Source: Rahnella bonaserana
Lineage (GTDB): Bacteria; Pseudomonadota; Gammaproteobacteria; Enterobacterales; Enterobacteriaceae
Assembly: GCF_019049675.1 (NCBI RefSeq)
Contig: NZ_JAFMOW010000068.1
Span: forward strand, 558,001-622,000
DNA length: 64,000 nucleotides
Reading direction: 5' to 3'
Shown here: positions 1-7,439 of the stretch, one piece after another
How positions within the stretch are numbered: the stretch's first letter is position 1
Layout of the letters: every line of letters starts with the position of its first letter
Notes under the pieces: generated by a model
What the model was told of the DNA's origin: nothing
The model's input: only the letters and a program-made list of their open reading frames with translations
Database searches by the model: none
Translations under genes and position numbers: made by a program

Positions 1-548
1 TGAAAAAGTCGCTGGCCGACGCCACGCCGGTGGTCAATCAGCTGCTGAAAAGTGTCGGGCTGGAACCTTCCCATGCGCGGCGTTATCCGCACGAATTCTC
101 AGGCGGCCAGCGCCAGCGTATCGCCATTGCCCGCGCGATGGCGCTGCAACCACAGGTGATTATTGCTGACGAAGCGGTGTCAGCGCTGGATGTGTCGATT
201 CAGGCGCAGGTGGTCAATCTGATGATGGATTTACAACGCGATACCGGCGTGGCGTGGCTGTTTATTTCGCACGATATGGCCGTCGTGGAGCGTATCGCCA
301 ACCGCGTTGCGGTGATGTACAGCGGGCAGATTGTCGAAATTGGTCCGCGTGACGACGTGTTTAGCAATCCTCAACACGCATATACCCGGCGCCTGCTCAG
401 TTCGGTGCCGGTGGCGGATCCGACGCAGCGTGCGTTGCATCAGTTCGATGATGTGGAAGTGAAATCGCCGGTGCATCCGGCGGGTATACAGATAGAAAAA
501 CTCAAATATTCCCGCGTCAGTGAACATCACTGGGTCGCACAGGGATAA
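1..548 (+). CDS. gsiA: Glutathione/peptide ABC importer ATP-binding protein, C-terminal part (GsiA)
   Basis: This gene enters from the left edge; the frame is open from base 3, so only about the last 180 residues are present. The ABC signature SGGQRQR and the Walker B stretch [14 protein letters not shown] are seen, followed by the H-loop (FISHD) and the C-terminal OppF/DppF-type extension. GsiA hydrolyses ATP on the cytoplasmic face to drive import of glutathione or short peptides. It lies 36 bases upstream of gsiB in the order gsiA-gsiB-gsiC-gsiD, and the lengths of GsiB, GsiC and GsiD match E. coli closely, which supports the name. In E. coli GsiA is a double ATPase; here only the second ATPase half can be seen. 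Confidence 0.9.
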   Translation, partial: KKSLADATPVVNQLLKSVGLEPSHARRYPHEFSGGQRQRIAIARAMALQPQVIIADEAVSALDVSIQAQVVNLMMDLQRDTGVAWLFISHDMAVVERIANRVAVMYSGQIVEIGPRDDVFSNPQHAYTRRLLSSVPVADPTQRALHQFDDVEVKSPVHPAGIQIEKLKYSRVSEHHWVAQG

Positions 549-584
549 CTCAACTTTCTTTTTTGGGACACACAGGAGAACACC

Positions 585-2129
585 ATGCATTCGACTTTAC
601 TGCGTAAGAGCCTGCTTGCCGCCGGACTGGCGCTATGTTTCGCGGCGTCGGCTCAGGCCAAAGATTTGCGTATTTCCATGTATGCCGACGTGACCGGTTT
701 CGATCCGCACGACACCACCGATACGCTGAGTTATTCCATTCAGAGCGGCATCTTTGAACGCCTGTTCCAGTTCGACAGCAAGATGGCCGTCGTGCCGGTG
801 CTGGCGACCGATTACACCAGTAACAGCGATGCCACCGAATTCACCCTCAATCTGCGCCACGACGTGACCTTCCAGGACGGTACACCGTTCAACGCCGATG
901 CTGTCAAAGCTAACCTTGATCGTCTGGCCAATCCTGCCAGTCACCTGAAACGTAACTCGCTGTTCAGCATGATTAAATCCGTTGAAGCCGTCAGCCCGTA
1001 TCAGGTGAAAATCACCCTGAACAAGCCTTTCGGCGCGATGATCAACACCCTCGCGCATCCTTCTGCGGCCATGCACAGCCCGGCATCCCTGAAACAATAT
1101 CCCAATGAGCAGGATCTGAGTGTGCATCCGGTCGGCACCGGCCCGTTCAAGTTTGTCGAATGGCAGCAGGGTAAAGACGTCAAGCTGGTGAAATACGACA
1201 ACTACTGGCAGAAAGGCTGGCCGAAAGTGGATTCCGTCACGCTGTATCCGACGCCGGAAGATTCCACACAGGTAGCAAAATTGAAATCCGGCGGCGTGGA
1301 CGCGGTCTACCCGTTGCCGTCCGATCTGGTGGAAACCGTGAAAAGCGATCCGAAGCTGGATATCGCGCAGGATCCGGGCATCTACCTGTATTACATCGCC
1401 TTTAATACGCAGAAAAAAGAGTTCTCGGATGTGCGCGTCCGTCAGGCGATTAACTACGCTATCGACCGCAATCTGTGGCTGAAAGTCGGTTTCGCCGGTC
1501 TGGGATCGCCGTCCACTTCGCCGCTGCCGAAAAATGTCCAGTTTTATCAGAAACAAACCACGCCGGATTACAGCTACAACATCGCCAAAGCCAAAGCGCT
1601 GATGAAAGAAGCCGGATATGAAAAGGGCTTTGACGTTGAAATGTGGAGCTCGAACAAGACCGACCGTATCCGCAGCGCGCAGTTCCTGAAACAACAGCTT
1701 TCCCTGATTGGCGTGCGCGTCAAACTGGTGCCGATGGATTCTGGCACGCTGACGCAGCGTCTGTGGAGCACTCCAAAACCGGCAGATGCGAAAGTGGAAA
1801 TGTATTACGGCGCATGGTCGGCCTCCACCGGCGATGCAGACTGGGCGCTGCGTCCGTTGTTCGCCACCGAATCCTGGATCCCGTCGGCGTATAACGTCTC
1901 TTATTACAGCAACAAACAGGTGGATGCGGCGATCACCGCCGGTCTGCAAACCGCTGACATCGAAAAACGCAAAGCGGCTTATGCCGACGCGCAAAAATTG
2001 TTGTGGGCCGATGCACCGGTGGCCTATCTCGGCGTACCGGACAATCTGGTCGGTAAAAGCAAATCCCTTTCCGGCGTCTACATGCTGGCCGACGGCTCGC
2101 TGATTTTTAATCAGGCACAATTCAAGTAA
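585..2129 (+). CDS. gsiB: Periplasmic glutathione/peptide-binding protein GsiB
   Basis: A 514-residue family 5 solute-binding protein, against 512 for E. coli GsiB. The N-terminus is a clear Sec signal peptide ending in SAQA, before KDLRISMYADVTGFDPHD. The body has the DppA/OppA-type lobes, including the conserved VRQAINYAIDR stretch near residue 288. It captures glutathione or related peptides in the periplasm and hands them to GsiC/GsiD. The start is supported by the ribosome site AGGAGA a few bases upstream of ATG 585. A paired inverted palindromic repeat separates it from gsiC, and this could modulate expression of the downstream permeases. A 495-codon reading frame on the opposite strand is a shadow of this gene. 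Confidence 0.92.
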   Translation: MHSTLLRKSLLAAGLALCFAASAQAKDLRISMYADVTGFDPHDTTDTLSYSIQSGIFERLFQFDSKMAVVPVLATDYTSNSDATEFTLNLRHDVTFQDGTPFNADAVKANLDRLANPASHLKRNSLFSMIKSVEAVSPYQVKITLNKPFGAMINTLAHPSAAMHSPASLKQYPNEQDLSVHPVGTGPFKFVEWQQGKDVKLVKYDNYWQKGWPKVDSVTLYPTPEDSTQVAKLKSGGVDAVYPLPSDLVETVKSDPKLDIAQDPGIYLYYIAFNTQKKEFSDVRVRQAINYAIDRNLWLKVGFAGLGSPSTSPLPKNVQFYQKQTTPDYSYNIAKAKALMKEAGYEKGFDVEMWSSNKTDRIRSAQFLKQQLSLIGVRVKLVPMDSGTLTQRLWSTPKPADAKVEMYYGAWSASTGDADWALRPLFATESWIPSAYNVSYYSNKQVDAAITAGLQTADIEKRKAAYADAQKLLWADAPVAYLGVPDNLVGKSKSLSGVYMLADGSLIFNQAQFK

Positions 2130-2135
2130 TTTTTT

Positions 2136-2244
2136 GCTCCTCCCCTGCGAAGGGGGAGGCTGGGAGGGGGTTTAGCAGGCAACACCAGATCCAGAGTTGT
2201 CATTAATACCCCACCCCAACCCTCCCCTTCGCAGGGGAGGGAGT
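2136..2244. repeat. Paired inverted GC-rich palindromic repeats between gsiB and gsiC
   Basis: Two copies of a short palindrome of the type CTCCCCTGCGAAGGGGGAGG sit in opposite orientations at about 2136-2175 and 2204-2243. Each carries a tail of the type CTGGGAGGGGGT. Single related copies occur at about 5211, 12287 and 13374. The arrangement is like REP/BIME elements: extragenic, inside operons, able to fold as RNA. A role in differential expression of gsiB over gsiCD is an inference. Confidence 0.75.
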
Positions 2245-2269
2245 TTACCGAATTCAGGGAATCACTTTT

Positions 2270-3190
2270 ATGCTGACCTACTTTATCCGCCGGATACTGG
2301 AAATGATCCCCGTTTTACTGGTGGTATCGTTACTGGTTTTTGGCTTTATCAAGCTGCTGCCGGGTGACCCTGCGCGTATTTACGCCGGTCAGGATGCGCC
2401 GATTGAGGCGGTTGAGTCAGCACGGCAACTGCTTGGCCTCAACGATCCCTTGCCTGCGCAGTACTGGCACTGGCTGAACGGCATGGTTCACGGCGATCTC
2501 GGCACGACTTACCGAACCCGTCAGCCGGTATTCAGTGTGATTGAAAGCGGTTTTATGCCGACATTGCTGCTGGCGCTGGCAGGCTTCGCGTGGTCGGTGG
2601 TGCTCGGGCTGGTGATTGGCGTGGTGTCTGCGCTCAAACGTGGAAAATGGCAGGACTGGACACTGATGAGCATGGCGGTCGGCGGAATTTCCATGCCGCC
2701 GTTCTGGCTCGGATTGCTGCTGATTCAGTTTGTCGCTATGCCGTTCGGGATCTTCGCTGTCAGCGGTTTTAATTCGCCCGCCGACATTATCTTACCGGCG
2801 ATCACCCTCGGTTCTTCGGTGGCGGCAGTGATGGCGCGTTTCACCCGCTCGGCGTTTCTCGATGTGGCGCAGGAGGATTACGTGCGTACCGCCAACGCCA
2901 AAGGATTACGCTCGCGCCTGGTGACGTGGAAACACATCATGCGCAATGCGCTGATCCCGATAATCACCATGCTTGGCTTACAGTTTGGCTTTCTGCTTGG
3001 CGGTTCGATTATCGTCGAAAGTGTGTTCAGCTGGCCGGGCCTCGGCTGGTTACTGATTGAATCGATCAAGACGCAGGATCAGCCGGTAATCCAGGCGCTG
3101 GTGATGCTGTTTGTATTTGAATTTATTCTGATAAACCTGCTGGTTGACCTGCTTTATGCGGTGGTCAATCCGGCAATCCGTCTGCGTTAG
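2270..3190 (+). CDS. gsiC: Glutathione/peptide ABC importer permease GsiC
   Basis: A 306-residue inner-membrane permease, the same length as E. coli GsiC. It opens with MLTYFIRRILEMIPVLLVVS, the usual DppB-type first membrane helix, and contains the motif LLPGDPA followed by a periplasmic loop and further membrane segments. The ATPase-coupling EAA-type loop is seen at about residues 203-225 (VRTANAKGLRSRLV). It forms the channel with GsiD. It starts 140 bases after gsiB, beyond the palindromic repeats, and is followed by gsiD nine bases after its stop. Confidence 0.92.
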   Translation: MLTYFIRRILEMIPVLLVVSLLVFGFIKLLPGDPARIYAGQDAPIEAVESARQLLGLNDPLPAQYWHWLNGMVHGDLGTTYRTRQPVFSVIESGFMPTLLLALAGFAWSVVLGLVIGVVSALKRGKWQDWTLMSMAVGGISMPPFWLGLLLIQFVAMPFGIFAVSGFNSPADIILPAITLGSSVAAVMARFTRSAFLDVAQEDYVRTANAKGLRSRLVTWKHIMRNALIPIITMLGLQFGFLLGGSIIVESVFSWPGLGWLLIESIKTQDQPVIQALVMLFVFEFILINLLVDLLYAVVNPAIRLR

Positions 3191-3199
3191 GAGCTGCTC

Positions 3200-4111
3200 A
3201 TGACCGATCCTGTCTCTGTGCTGGAAGAAACTACACCGGCTGCGGTAGCCTCGCAAAACCACGATATCCGTTCGCCGTGGTATGACTTTTTCCACACGTT
3301 TCTTCGCCATCCGATGGCGCTGGTGTCCGGCGGATTTATCCTGCTGCTGGTGCTTGTGGCAATATTCGCGCCGTGGCTGGCACCCTTTGATCCGATGACG
3401 CCGGACTGGATGGCGCTCGGTGTCGGCCCCACGCCGGAGCACTGGTTTGGCACCGACGACTTAGGTCGCGATGTTCTCAGCCGCATCATTTATGGCGCGC
3501 GCATATCTCTTTACGTCGGCATTTTTTCCGTGACGCTCGGCATGATCGCCGGTGTATTGCTCGGACTGCTGGCCGGATATTATGGCCGCTGGCTCGACAT
3601 GCTGATTATGCGCGGTTCCGACGTCTTATTTGCCTTTCCGGGCATGTTGCTGGCAATCGCCGTCGTGGCTATTCTCGGTCCGGGGCTGAACAACGTGATC
3701 ATCGCGGTCGCGGTATTCAGCGTGCCGGTATTTGCCCGCATCGTGCGAGCCGCCACGTTATCGATTAAACAAAGTGCTTATGTCGAGGCGGTTCGCTGCG
3801 TTGGTGCGCCGGACAGGGTGGTGATTTTGCGCCATATTCTGCCGGGTACGCTGTCGAATGTGATCGTCTATTTCACCATGCGTATCGGCACCAGTATTCT
3901 GACGGCCGCCAGCCTGAGTTTTATCGGTCTGGGGCCGGAACCGGATGTGCCGGAGTGGGGCAATATTCTGGCGATGAGCCGCAATATGATGATGGCGGGC
4001 AAATGGAACGTCAGCGTGTTCCCGGGGCTGGCGATATTTCTCACGGTTCTGGCATTTAATCTGCTCGGCGACGCGCTGCGGGATACGCTGGATCCTAAAC
4101 TGAAAAAGTAA
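3200..4111 (+). CDS. gsiD: Glutathione/peptide ABC importer permease GsiD
   Basis: A 303-residue DppC-type permease, the same length as E. coli GsiD. It has a hydrophilic N-terminal tail, then membrane segments, with the family motifs WFGTDDLGRDVLSRIIYGAR (about residues 76-95) and an EAA loop (YVEAVRCVGAP). It ends NLLGDALRDTLDPKLKK, typical of this branch. The start has a good ribosome site (TAGGAG). It pairs with GsiC in the inner membrane. The next gene starts 30 bases downstream and encodes a peptidase, so import and peptide cleavage are probably co-transcribed. Confidence 0.92.
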   Translation: MTDPVSVLEETTPAAVASQNHDIRSPWYDFFHTFLRHPMALVSGGFILLLVLVAIFAPWLAPFDPMTPDWMALGVGPTPEHWFGTDDLGRDVLSRIIYGARISLYVGIFSVTLGMIAGVLLGLLAGYYGRWLDMLIMRGSDVLFAFPGMLLAIAVVAILGPGLNNVIIAVAVFSVPVFARIVRAATLSIKQSAYVEAVRCVGAPDRVVILRHILPGTLSNVIVYFTMRIGTSILTAASLSFIGLGPEPDVPEWGNILAMSRNMMMAGKWNVSVFPGLAIFLTVLAFNLLGDALRDTLDPKLKK

Positions 4112-4141
4112 CAGTCACTGAACAGCTGAAACGGAAAACTG

Positions 4142-5206
4142 ATGCATCCGCAACAACATGAAGATGAATTTCAGCAGCAGGCGCTGTCTGCTTTGCTGCA
4201 ACGCTGGCGCACCACGCGCCAGATATTCCGCCCGCGTTTTCCCTGTGGCGCCAGCAATTCACTGACTGACGTTGCGGGTGTGACGGTCGGACACAGCACG
4301 CTGGCCGCCGGAGATGTGCAGACCGGCGTCACCGCCATTGTGCCGCCGGGCGACAATTTGTATGAAAAACCGCTGCCGTGCGGCGTGGCGGTGCTAAACG
4401 GTTTCGGCAAACCGATGGGGCTGATTCAGGTGATGGAGCTGGGCGAACTGCAAACGCCGGTGCTGCTTAGTAATACCTTCGCCACCGGTACATTATTCAA
4501 TGCGCTGGTAAAACGCAGCTGCCAGCAGTTTCCGCAAATCGGCCGCCCGGACTCGACCATCAATCCTGTTATCCTCGAGTGCAACGATTTTTATTTAAAC
4601 GATATTCAGGCGATGGCCGTCAGTGAAGATGATGCGCTGACCGCACTCGACGGCGCGACAAAAACCTTCGCCCGTGGCAGCGTGGGTGCCGGACGGGGCA
4701 TGAGCTGCTTCGGATTAAAAGGGGGGATCGGCACGGCCTCGCGCTGGTGTGAAACGCTTAACGCGACATTAGGCGTACTGGTGCTGGCGAACTTTGGCAA
4801 ACTCTCTGAACTGACCCTCGATGGCGTACGTGCCGGAGACGCTGTCGCCCAAATCCAGACGCAACTGGCCCCGCAGGCTGATGCGGGTTCAATCATTATT
4901 GTGATGGCCTGCGACCATTATCTCGACAGCCGCCAGCTCGGACGCATCGCCAAACGCGCCGGTGCCGGGTTAGGCCGTCTCGGCAGTTACTGGGGGCATG
5001 GCTCAGGGGATATCGCGCTGGCGTTTTCCACCCAACGTGACGGTGTCACATTACCGGATGCCGAACTGGAACCTTTACTGGCGCTGGCGGCAGATGCCAC
5101 AGAACACGCTATTATTGATGCCTTGATGAGTGCAGAAACCGTCTGCGGATTCGACGGACATTACCGGCTGGGGTTGAGTGAAATATTAGATAATCTGGCG
5201 AACTAG
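4142..5206 (+). CDS. P1/DmpA-family aminopeptidase (L-aminopeptidase/D-esterase type)
   Basis: A 354-residue Ntn-hydrolase fold aminopeptidase of the DmpA/P58 family. Typical motifs are present: LTDVAGVTVGHSTL near residue 41, GSVGAGRGMSCFGLKGG near 179, LANFGKL near 215, and GSIIIVM, where Ser250 is the expected nucleophile. Family members cleave themselves just before this serine to give two chains. No signal peptide is seen, so it should act in the cytoplasm on peptides brought in by Gsi. One oddity is MACDHYL after the nucleophile, where ATDAPL is more usual, so substrate range may differ. Its place directly after gsiD argues for hydrolysis of an imported peptide. Confidence 0.85.
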   Translation: MHPQQHEDEFQQQALSALLQRWRTTRQIFRPRFPCGASNSLTDVAGVTVGHSTLAAGDVQTGVTAIVPPGDNLYEKPLPCGVAVLNGFGKPMGLIQVMELGELQTPVLLSNTFATGTLFNALVKRSCQQFPQIGRPDSTINPVILECNDFYLNDIQAMAVSEDDALTALDGATKTFARGSVGAGRGMSCFGLKGGIGTASRWCETLNATLGVLVLANFGKLSELTLDGVRAGDAVAQIQTQLAPQADAGSIIIVMACDHYLDSRQLGRIAKRAGAGLGRLGSYWGHGSGDIALAFSTQRDGVTLPDAELEPLLALAADATEHAIIDALMSAETVCGFDGHYRLGLSEILDNLAN

Positions 5207-5210
5207 CCTG

Positions 5211-5252
5211 GCACCTTCCCCTCTCACGAGGGGAAGGCTGGGATGGGGTGTG
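5211..5252. repeat. Single GC-rich palindromic repeat
   Basis: The palindrome CCTTCCCCTCTCACGAGGGG with a CTGGGATGGGGT-type tail belongs to the same short family as the pair between gsiB and gsiC. It lies between the two peptidase genes. Confidence 0.6.
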
Positions 5253-5296
5253 GGTTTAGCCTCCGTCTGGTAACCAAACCAAAAAGGGAACGACTG

Positions 5297-6118
5297 ATGA
5301 AAGTATTTATCTCTGCGGATATTGAAGGCATTGCCGGCGTCATGCGTCCGGAGCAGTGCAGCCCTGGAAATCCCGATTACGACGCCGCCCGCGCGCTGAT
5401 GGAAGGGGAAGTCAACGCCGCCATCGACGGCGCATTTGCCGGTGGTGCGATGGAAGTGACGGTGGCAGACAGCCACGCGATGATGCAAAACCTGCGCGCT
5501 GATAAAATCGATCCGCGTGCCCGTCTGGTACAGGGCAAACCGCGCGGATTGTCGATGGTGGAAGGGCTGCAACAACAGCAATACGACGGCCTGATGTTTG
5601 TCGGCTATCACACCGCCGCGGGCGAAAACGGCGTACTGGCGCATACCATTAATGGCCGCGCTTTTTACCGCGTCAAACTTAACGGCAACGTAGTGGGCGA
5701 AAGCGATTTATACGCCGCTGCCGGTGCGGAACTGAATGTGCCGTTATGGCTGGTGACGGGCGACGATCACCTCGAAACCTGGATCCGCCGCTATTACCCT
5801 GAATCCCAATACGTCTGCGTCAAACGCGCGATTTCCGCCAATGCGGCTGAGTCTGACAGTCCGTCTATCGCCTGCGCAAAAATCCGCAAACAGGCAACGA
5901 TTGCCGTCAGCAAACCTGCGCCGCTCACTGCCGCAAGATTCAGTGCTCCCTATCATCTCGAGCTGATGACCGCCAGACCGGTGCTGGCGGATTTATTCTG
6001 CCTGATTCCGGGCGTTGAGCGTCTTGATGCGGTCACTGTCGGCTATCACAGCCCGACCGTTGCCGGAATTATCAGCCTGTTAAGTGCCTTCTCGTACTTA
6101 GCAACCACGCAGAAATAG
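5297..6118 (+). CDS. M55 family D-aminopeptidase (DppA-like)
   Basis: A 273-residue zinc aminopeptidase of the DppA (M55) family; Bacillus subtilis DppA is 274 residues. I chose ATG 5297 because it has a good ribosome site (AAAGGGAA) and gives MKVFISADIEGIAGV, the usual N-terminus. An upstream in-frame ATG at 5243 would add 18 residues of poor character. Expected zinc ligands are visible: Asp8, Glu10, His60 and His105 (GYH), plus a Glu near 135. The family removes N-terminal D-amino acids from peptides. With the DmpA-type gene before it, it forms a two-peptidase set beside the Gsi importer, possibly acting on unusual peptides such as murein-derived ones; this is inference. Confidence 0.87.
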   Translation: MKVFISADIEGIAGVMRPEQCSPGNPDYDAARALMEGEVNAAIDGAFAGGAMEVTVADSHAMMQNLRADKIDPRARLVQGKPRGLSMVEGLQQQQYDGLMFVGYHTAAGENGVLAHTINGRAFYRVKLNGNVVGESDLYAAAGAELNVPLWLVTGDDHLETWIRRYYPESQYVCVKRAISANAAESDSPSIACAKIRKQATIAVSKPAPLTAARFSAPYHLELMTARPVLADLFCLIPGVERLDAVTVGYHSPTVAGIISLLSAFSYLATTQK

Positions 6119-6125
6119 GGCAGGA

Positions 6126-7031
6126 ATGCGCTTACGCCATATCGAAGTGTTTCAGGCTGTCTTACAGGCGGGCAGCGTCAGCGGCGCGGCGCGTTTGCTT
6201 AACGTGTCGCAACCCAACGTCAGCCGCGTACTGAATCACGCTGAGCAACAACTGGGTTTTACGTTGTTCGACCGCACGCCGCAGGGATTAATCGTGACGC
6301 CGGAAGGGCGGCGGTTAATGCCGGAGGTCGAGGCGTTGTTCAGCCATATACAGGCCATCAGCGAACTGGCGGAACAGCTGCGACAGGGCGAAGGCCAGCA
6401 TGTGCGTATCGGCTCGGCGCACGCGCTGGGGCACAGTGTGATGGCACCGGTGCTGGTGGATTTTCGCCGTCAGACGCCCGGCGGCAGCGTCGAACTGGTG
6501 ACCGGACATTTCAACACGCTGAGTCAGGATTTGCTGCAATACAAAATGGATTTCGCGCTGGCATTCGGCGAGCAGGCCACGCAGGAACTGGTCGCCGAAT
6601 CGATTTATCAGGGCAATATGGTGGCGCTGCTGCCAAAAGATGCGGACGTTGAAGGGCCGGTCTCACTGGCGTGGCTGTGTGAAAACGATCTGCTGATGTT
6701 GCAGCAGCAGGATCCCTTGGGTCAGGTGCTCAACCGCGTCCTGCGCGAAAACGGCCTGATGCCGCATTCTGCGCTGTTCATCAAAACCTACTCGGTGATC
6801 GCCGATATGGTGCTGGCCGGCGGCGGTGTCGGCGTGGTCGATACCTTTACCGCCCGGCGGTATGTCGATCAGCTGAAGATTGTGCCGGTGGCAGAACCGC
6901 TGCCGTTTGAGGTGATTCTGCTGAGCAGGCGGGACCAGCCGGCATCGCAGGCCTCGCTGAGGCTGAGGCAGCTGATAAAACAAAAAGTGGGGGAGTTAAA
7001 GGGGGCCTTTAAATCCCGTTTAGGTTTTTAA
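6126..7031 (+). CDS. LysR-family transcriptional regulator
   Basis: A 301-residue LysR-type regulator. The winged helix-turn-helix fills about residues 1-60 (RHIEVFQAVLQAGSVSGAARLLNVSQPNVSR), followed by a periplasmic-binding-like effector domain with GSAHALGHSVMAPVL near 95. It starts seven bases after the M55 peptidase and has its own ribosome site, so it is probably the last gene of the gsi-peptidase transcript. It most likely controls this operon in response to a peptide or amino-acid signal, though the effector cannot be told from sequence. Confidence 0.88.
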   Translation: MRLRHIEVFQAVLQAGSVSGAARLLNVSQPNVSRVLNHAEQQLGFTLFDRTPQGLIVTPEGRRLMPEVEALFSHIQAISELAEQLRQGEGQHVRIGSAHALGHSVMAPVLVDFRRQTPGGSVELVTGHFNTLSQDLLQYKMDFALAFGEQATQELVAESIYQGNMVALLPKDADVEGPVSLAWLCENDLLMLQQQDPLGQVLNRVLRENGLMPHSALFIKTYSVIADMVLAGGGVGVVDTFTARRYVDQLKIVPVAEPLPFEVILLSRRDQPASQASLRLRQLIKQKVGELKGAFKSRLGF

Positions 7032-7032
7032 T

Positions 7033-7062
7033 TTCAAATTCAAATTCAAATTCAAATTCAAA
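7033..7062. repeat. Five tandem TTCAAA hexamers
   Basis: Five exact copies of TTCAAA run from 7033 to 7062, directly after the LysR stop codon and directly before a composite repeat. The second composite repeat (about 56.8 kb) is also preceded by exactly five hexamers of the type TTCAAN. Confidence 0.9.
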
Positions 7063-7251
7063 CCTTGGGTTGCCACCCAAACTGGCCCTAAGAGGCGCCT
7101 ATCGCCGCGCCTCTTAGGAATCTCCGGCTCTTTCACTGCGCGCTCCGCTCGCTGGCTATGTTTCAGATAGCACGGCGACAGGCTGGAAATCTTGCCGCTG
7201 CGCGGTTCCTTCTCTCGGTCTTCGAGCCTCTGGTCTCGAAGACCGAGAGAA
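7063..7251 (-). repeat. Dispersed structured repeat, element A copy 1
   Basis: Read on the minus strand this stretch closely matches 21751-21977 and 57165-57390. It contains a perfect 17-base stem with 8-base loop (7210-7226 and 7235-7251), where the loop reads ACCAGAGG on the minus strand. It then has a 12-base stem CCTAAGAGGCGC with 8-base loop (7087-7118), and ends in a small GGGTxxxxACCC-type hairpin at about 7066-7079. A protein-like string is readable in the same frame in all copies, but stem length changes between copies break any frame. I treat it as non-coding. Confidence 0.85.
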
Positions 7252-7271
7252 GGCAGTGCGAAGCACCTGGA

Positions 7272-7398
7272 TTTGCGCCACTCACTGATGCAACAGGACA
7301 TGTCCCTTTTACCTGCGATAGCGCGCAGTGAAAAAAGCGCGGAGTCCAGAGGCCCGCGCGTTACCGGGTCTCTGGTCGGTGTGGGACGACGCCCATGA
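7272..7398 (+). repeat. Dispersed structured repeat, element B copy 1
   Basis: This stretch matches the reverse complement of 56852-56983. It contains a two-part hairpin made of CCAGAG/CTCTGG and CCCG/CGGG around an 8-base loop. Together with element A it makes a composite: hexamer run, then A reversed, then B. Nothing that looks like a gene lies between the LysR gene and the dehydrogenase gene at 7440. Confidence 0.8.
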
Positions 7399-7439
7399 CC
7401 TTGACCTTAAGGCCAGTTTGCACAGCATGCGCAAAAAAA

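Noticed and set aside
633-2120. Open frame of 495 codons on the minus strand inside gsiB
   Set aside because: It is the codon-bias shadow of gsiB: no ribosome site, low-complexity His/Arg/Gln-rich product, no family resemblance.
7033-7062. Hexamer run as a phase-variation tract of the LysR gene
   Set aside because: It starts after the LysR stop codon, and hexamers would not shift a frame. The link with the composite repeat explains it better.
7020-7301. Protein-like string shared by three places (also at 21826 and 57197)
   Set aside because: The frame is conserved only because the repeat DNA is. The hairpin stems differ in length and break the frame, and there is no common start or ribosome site.
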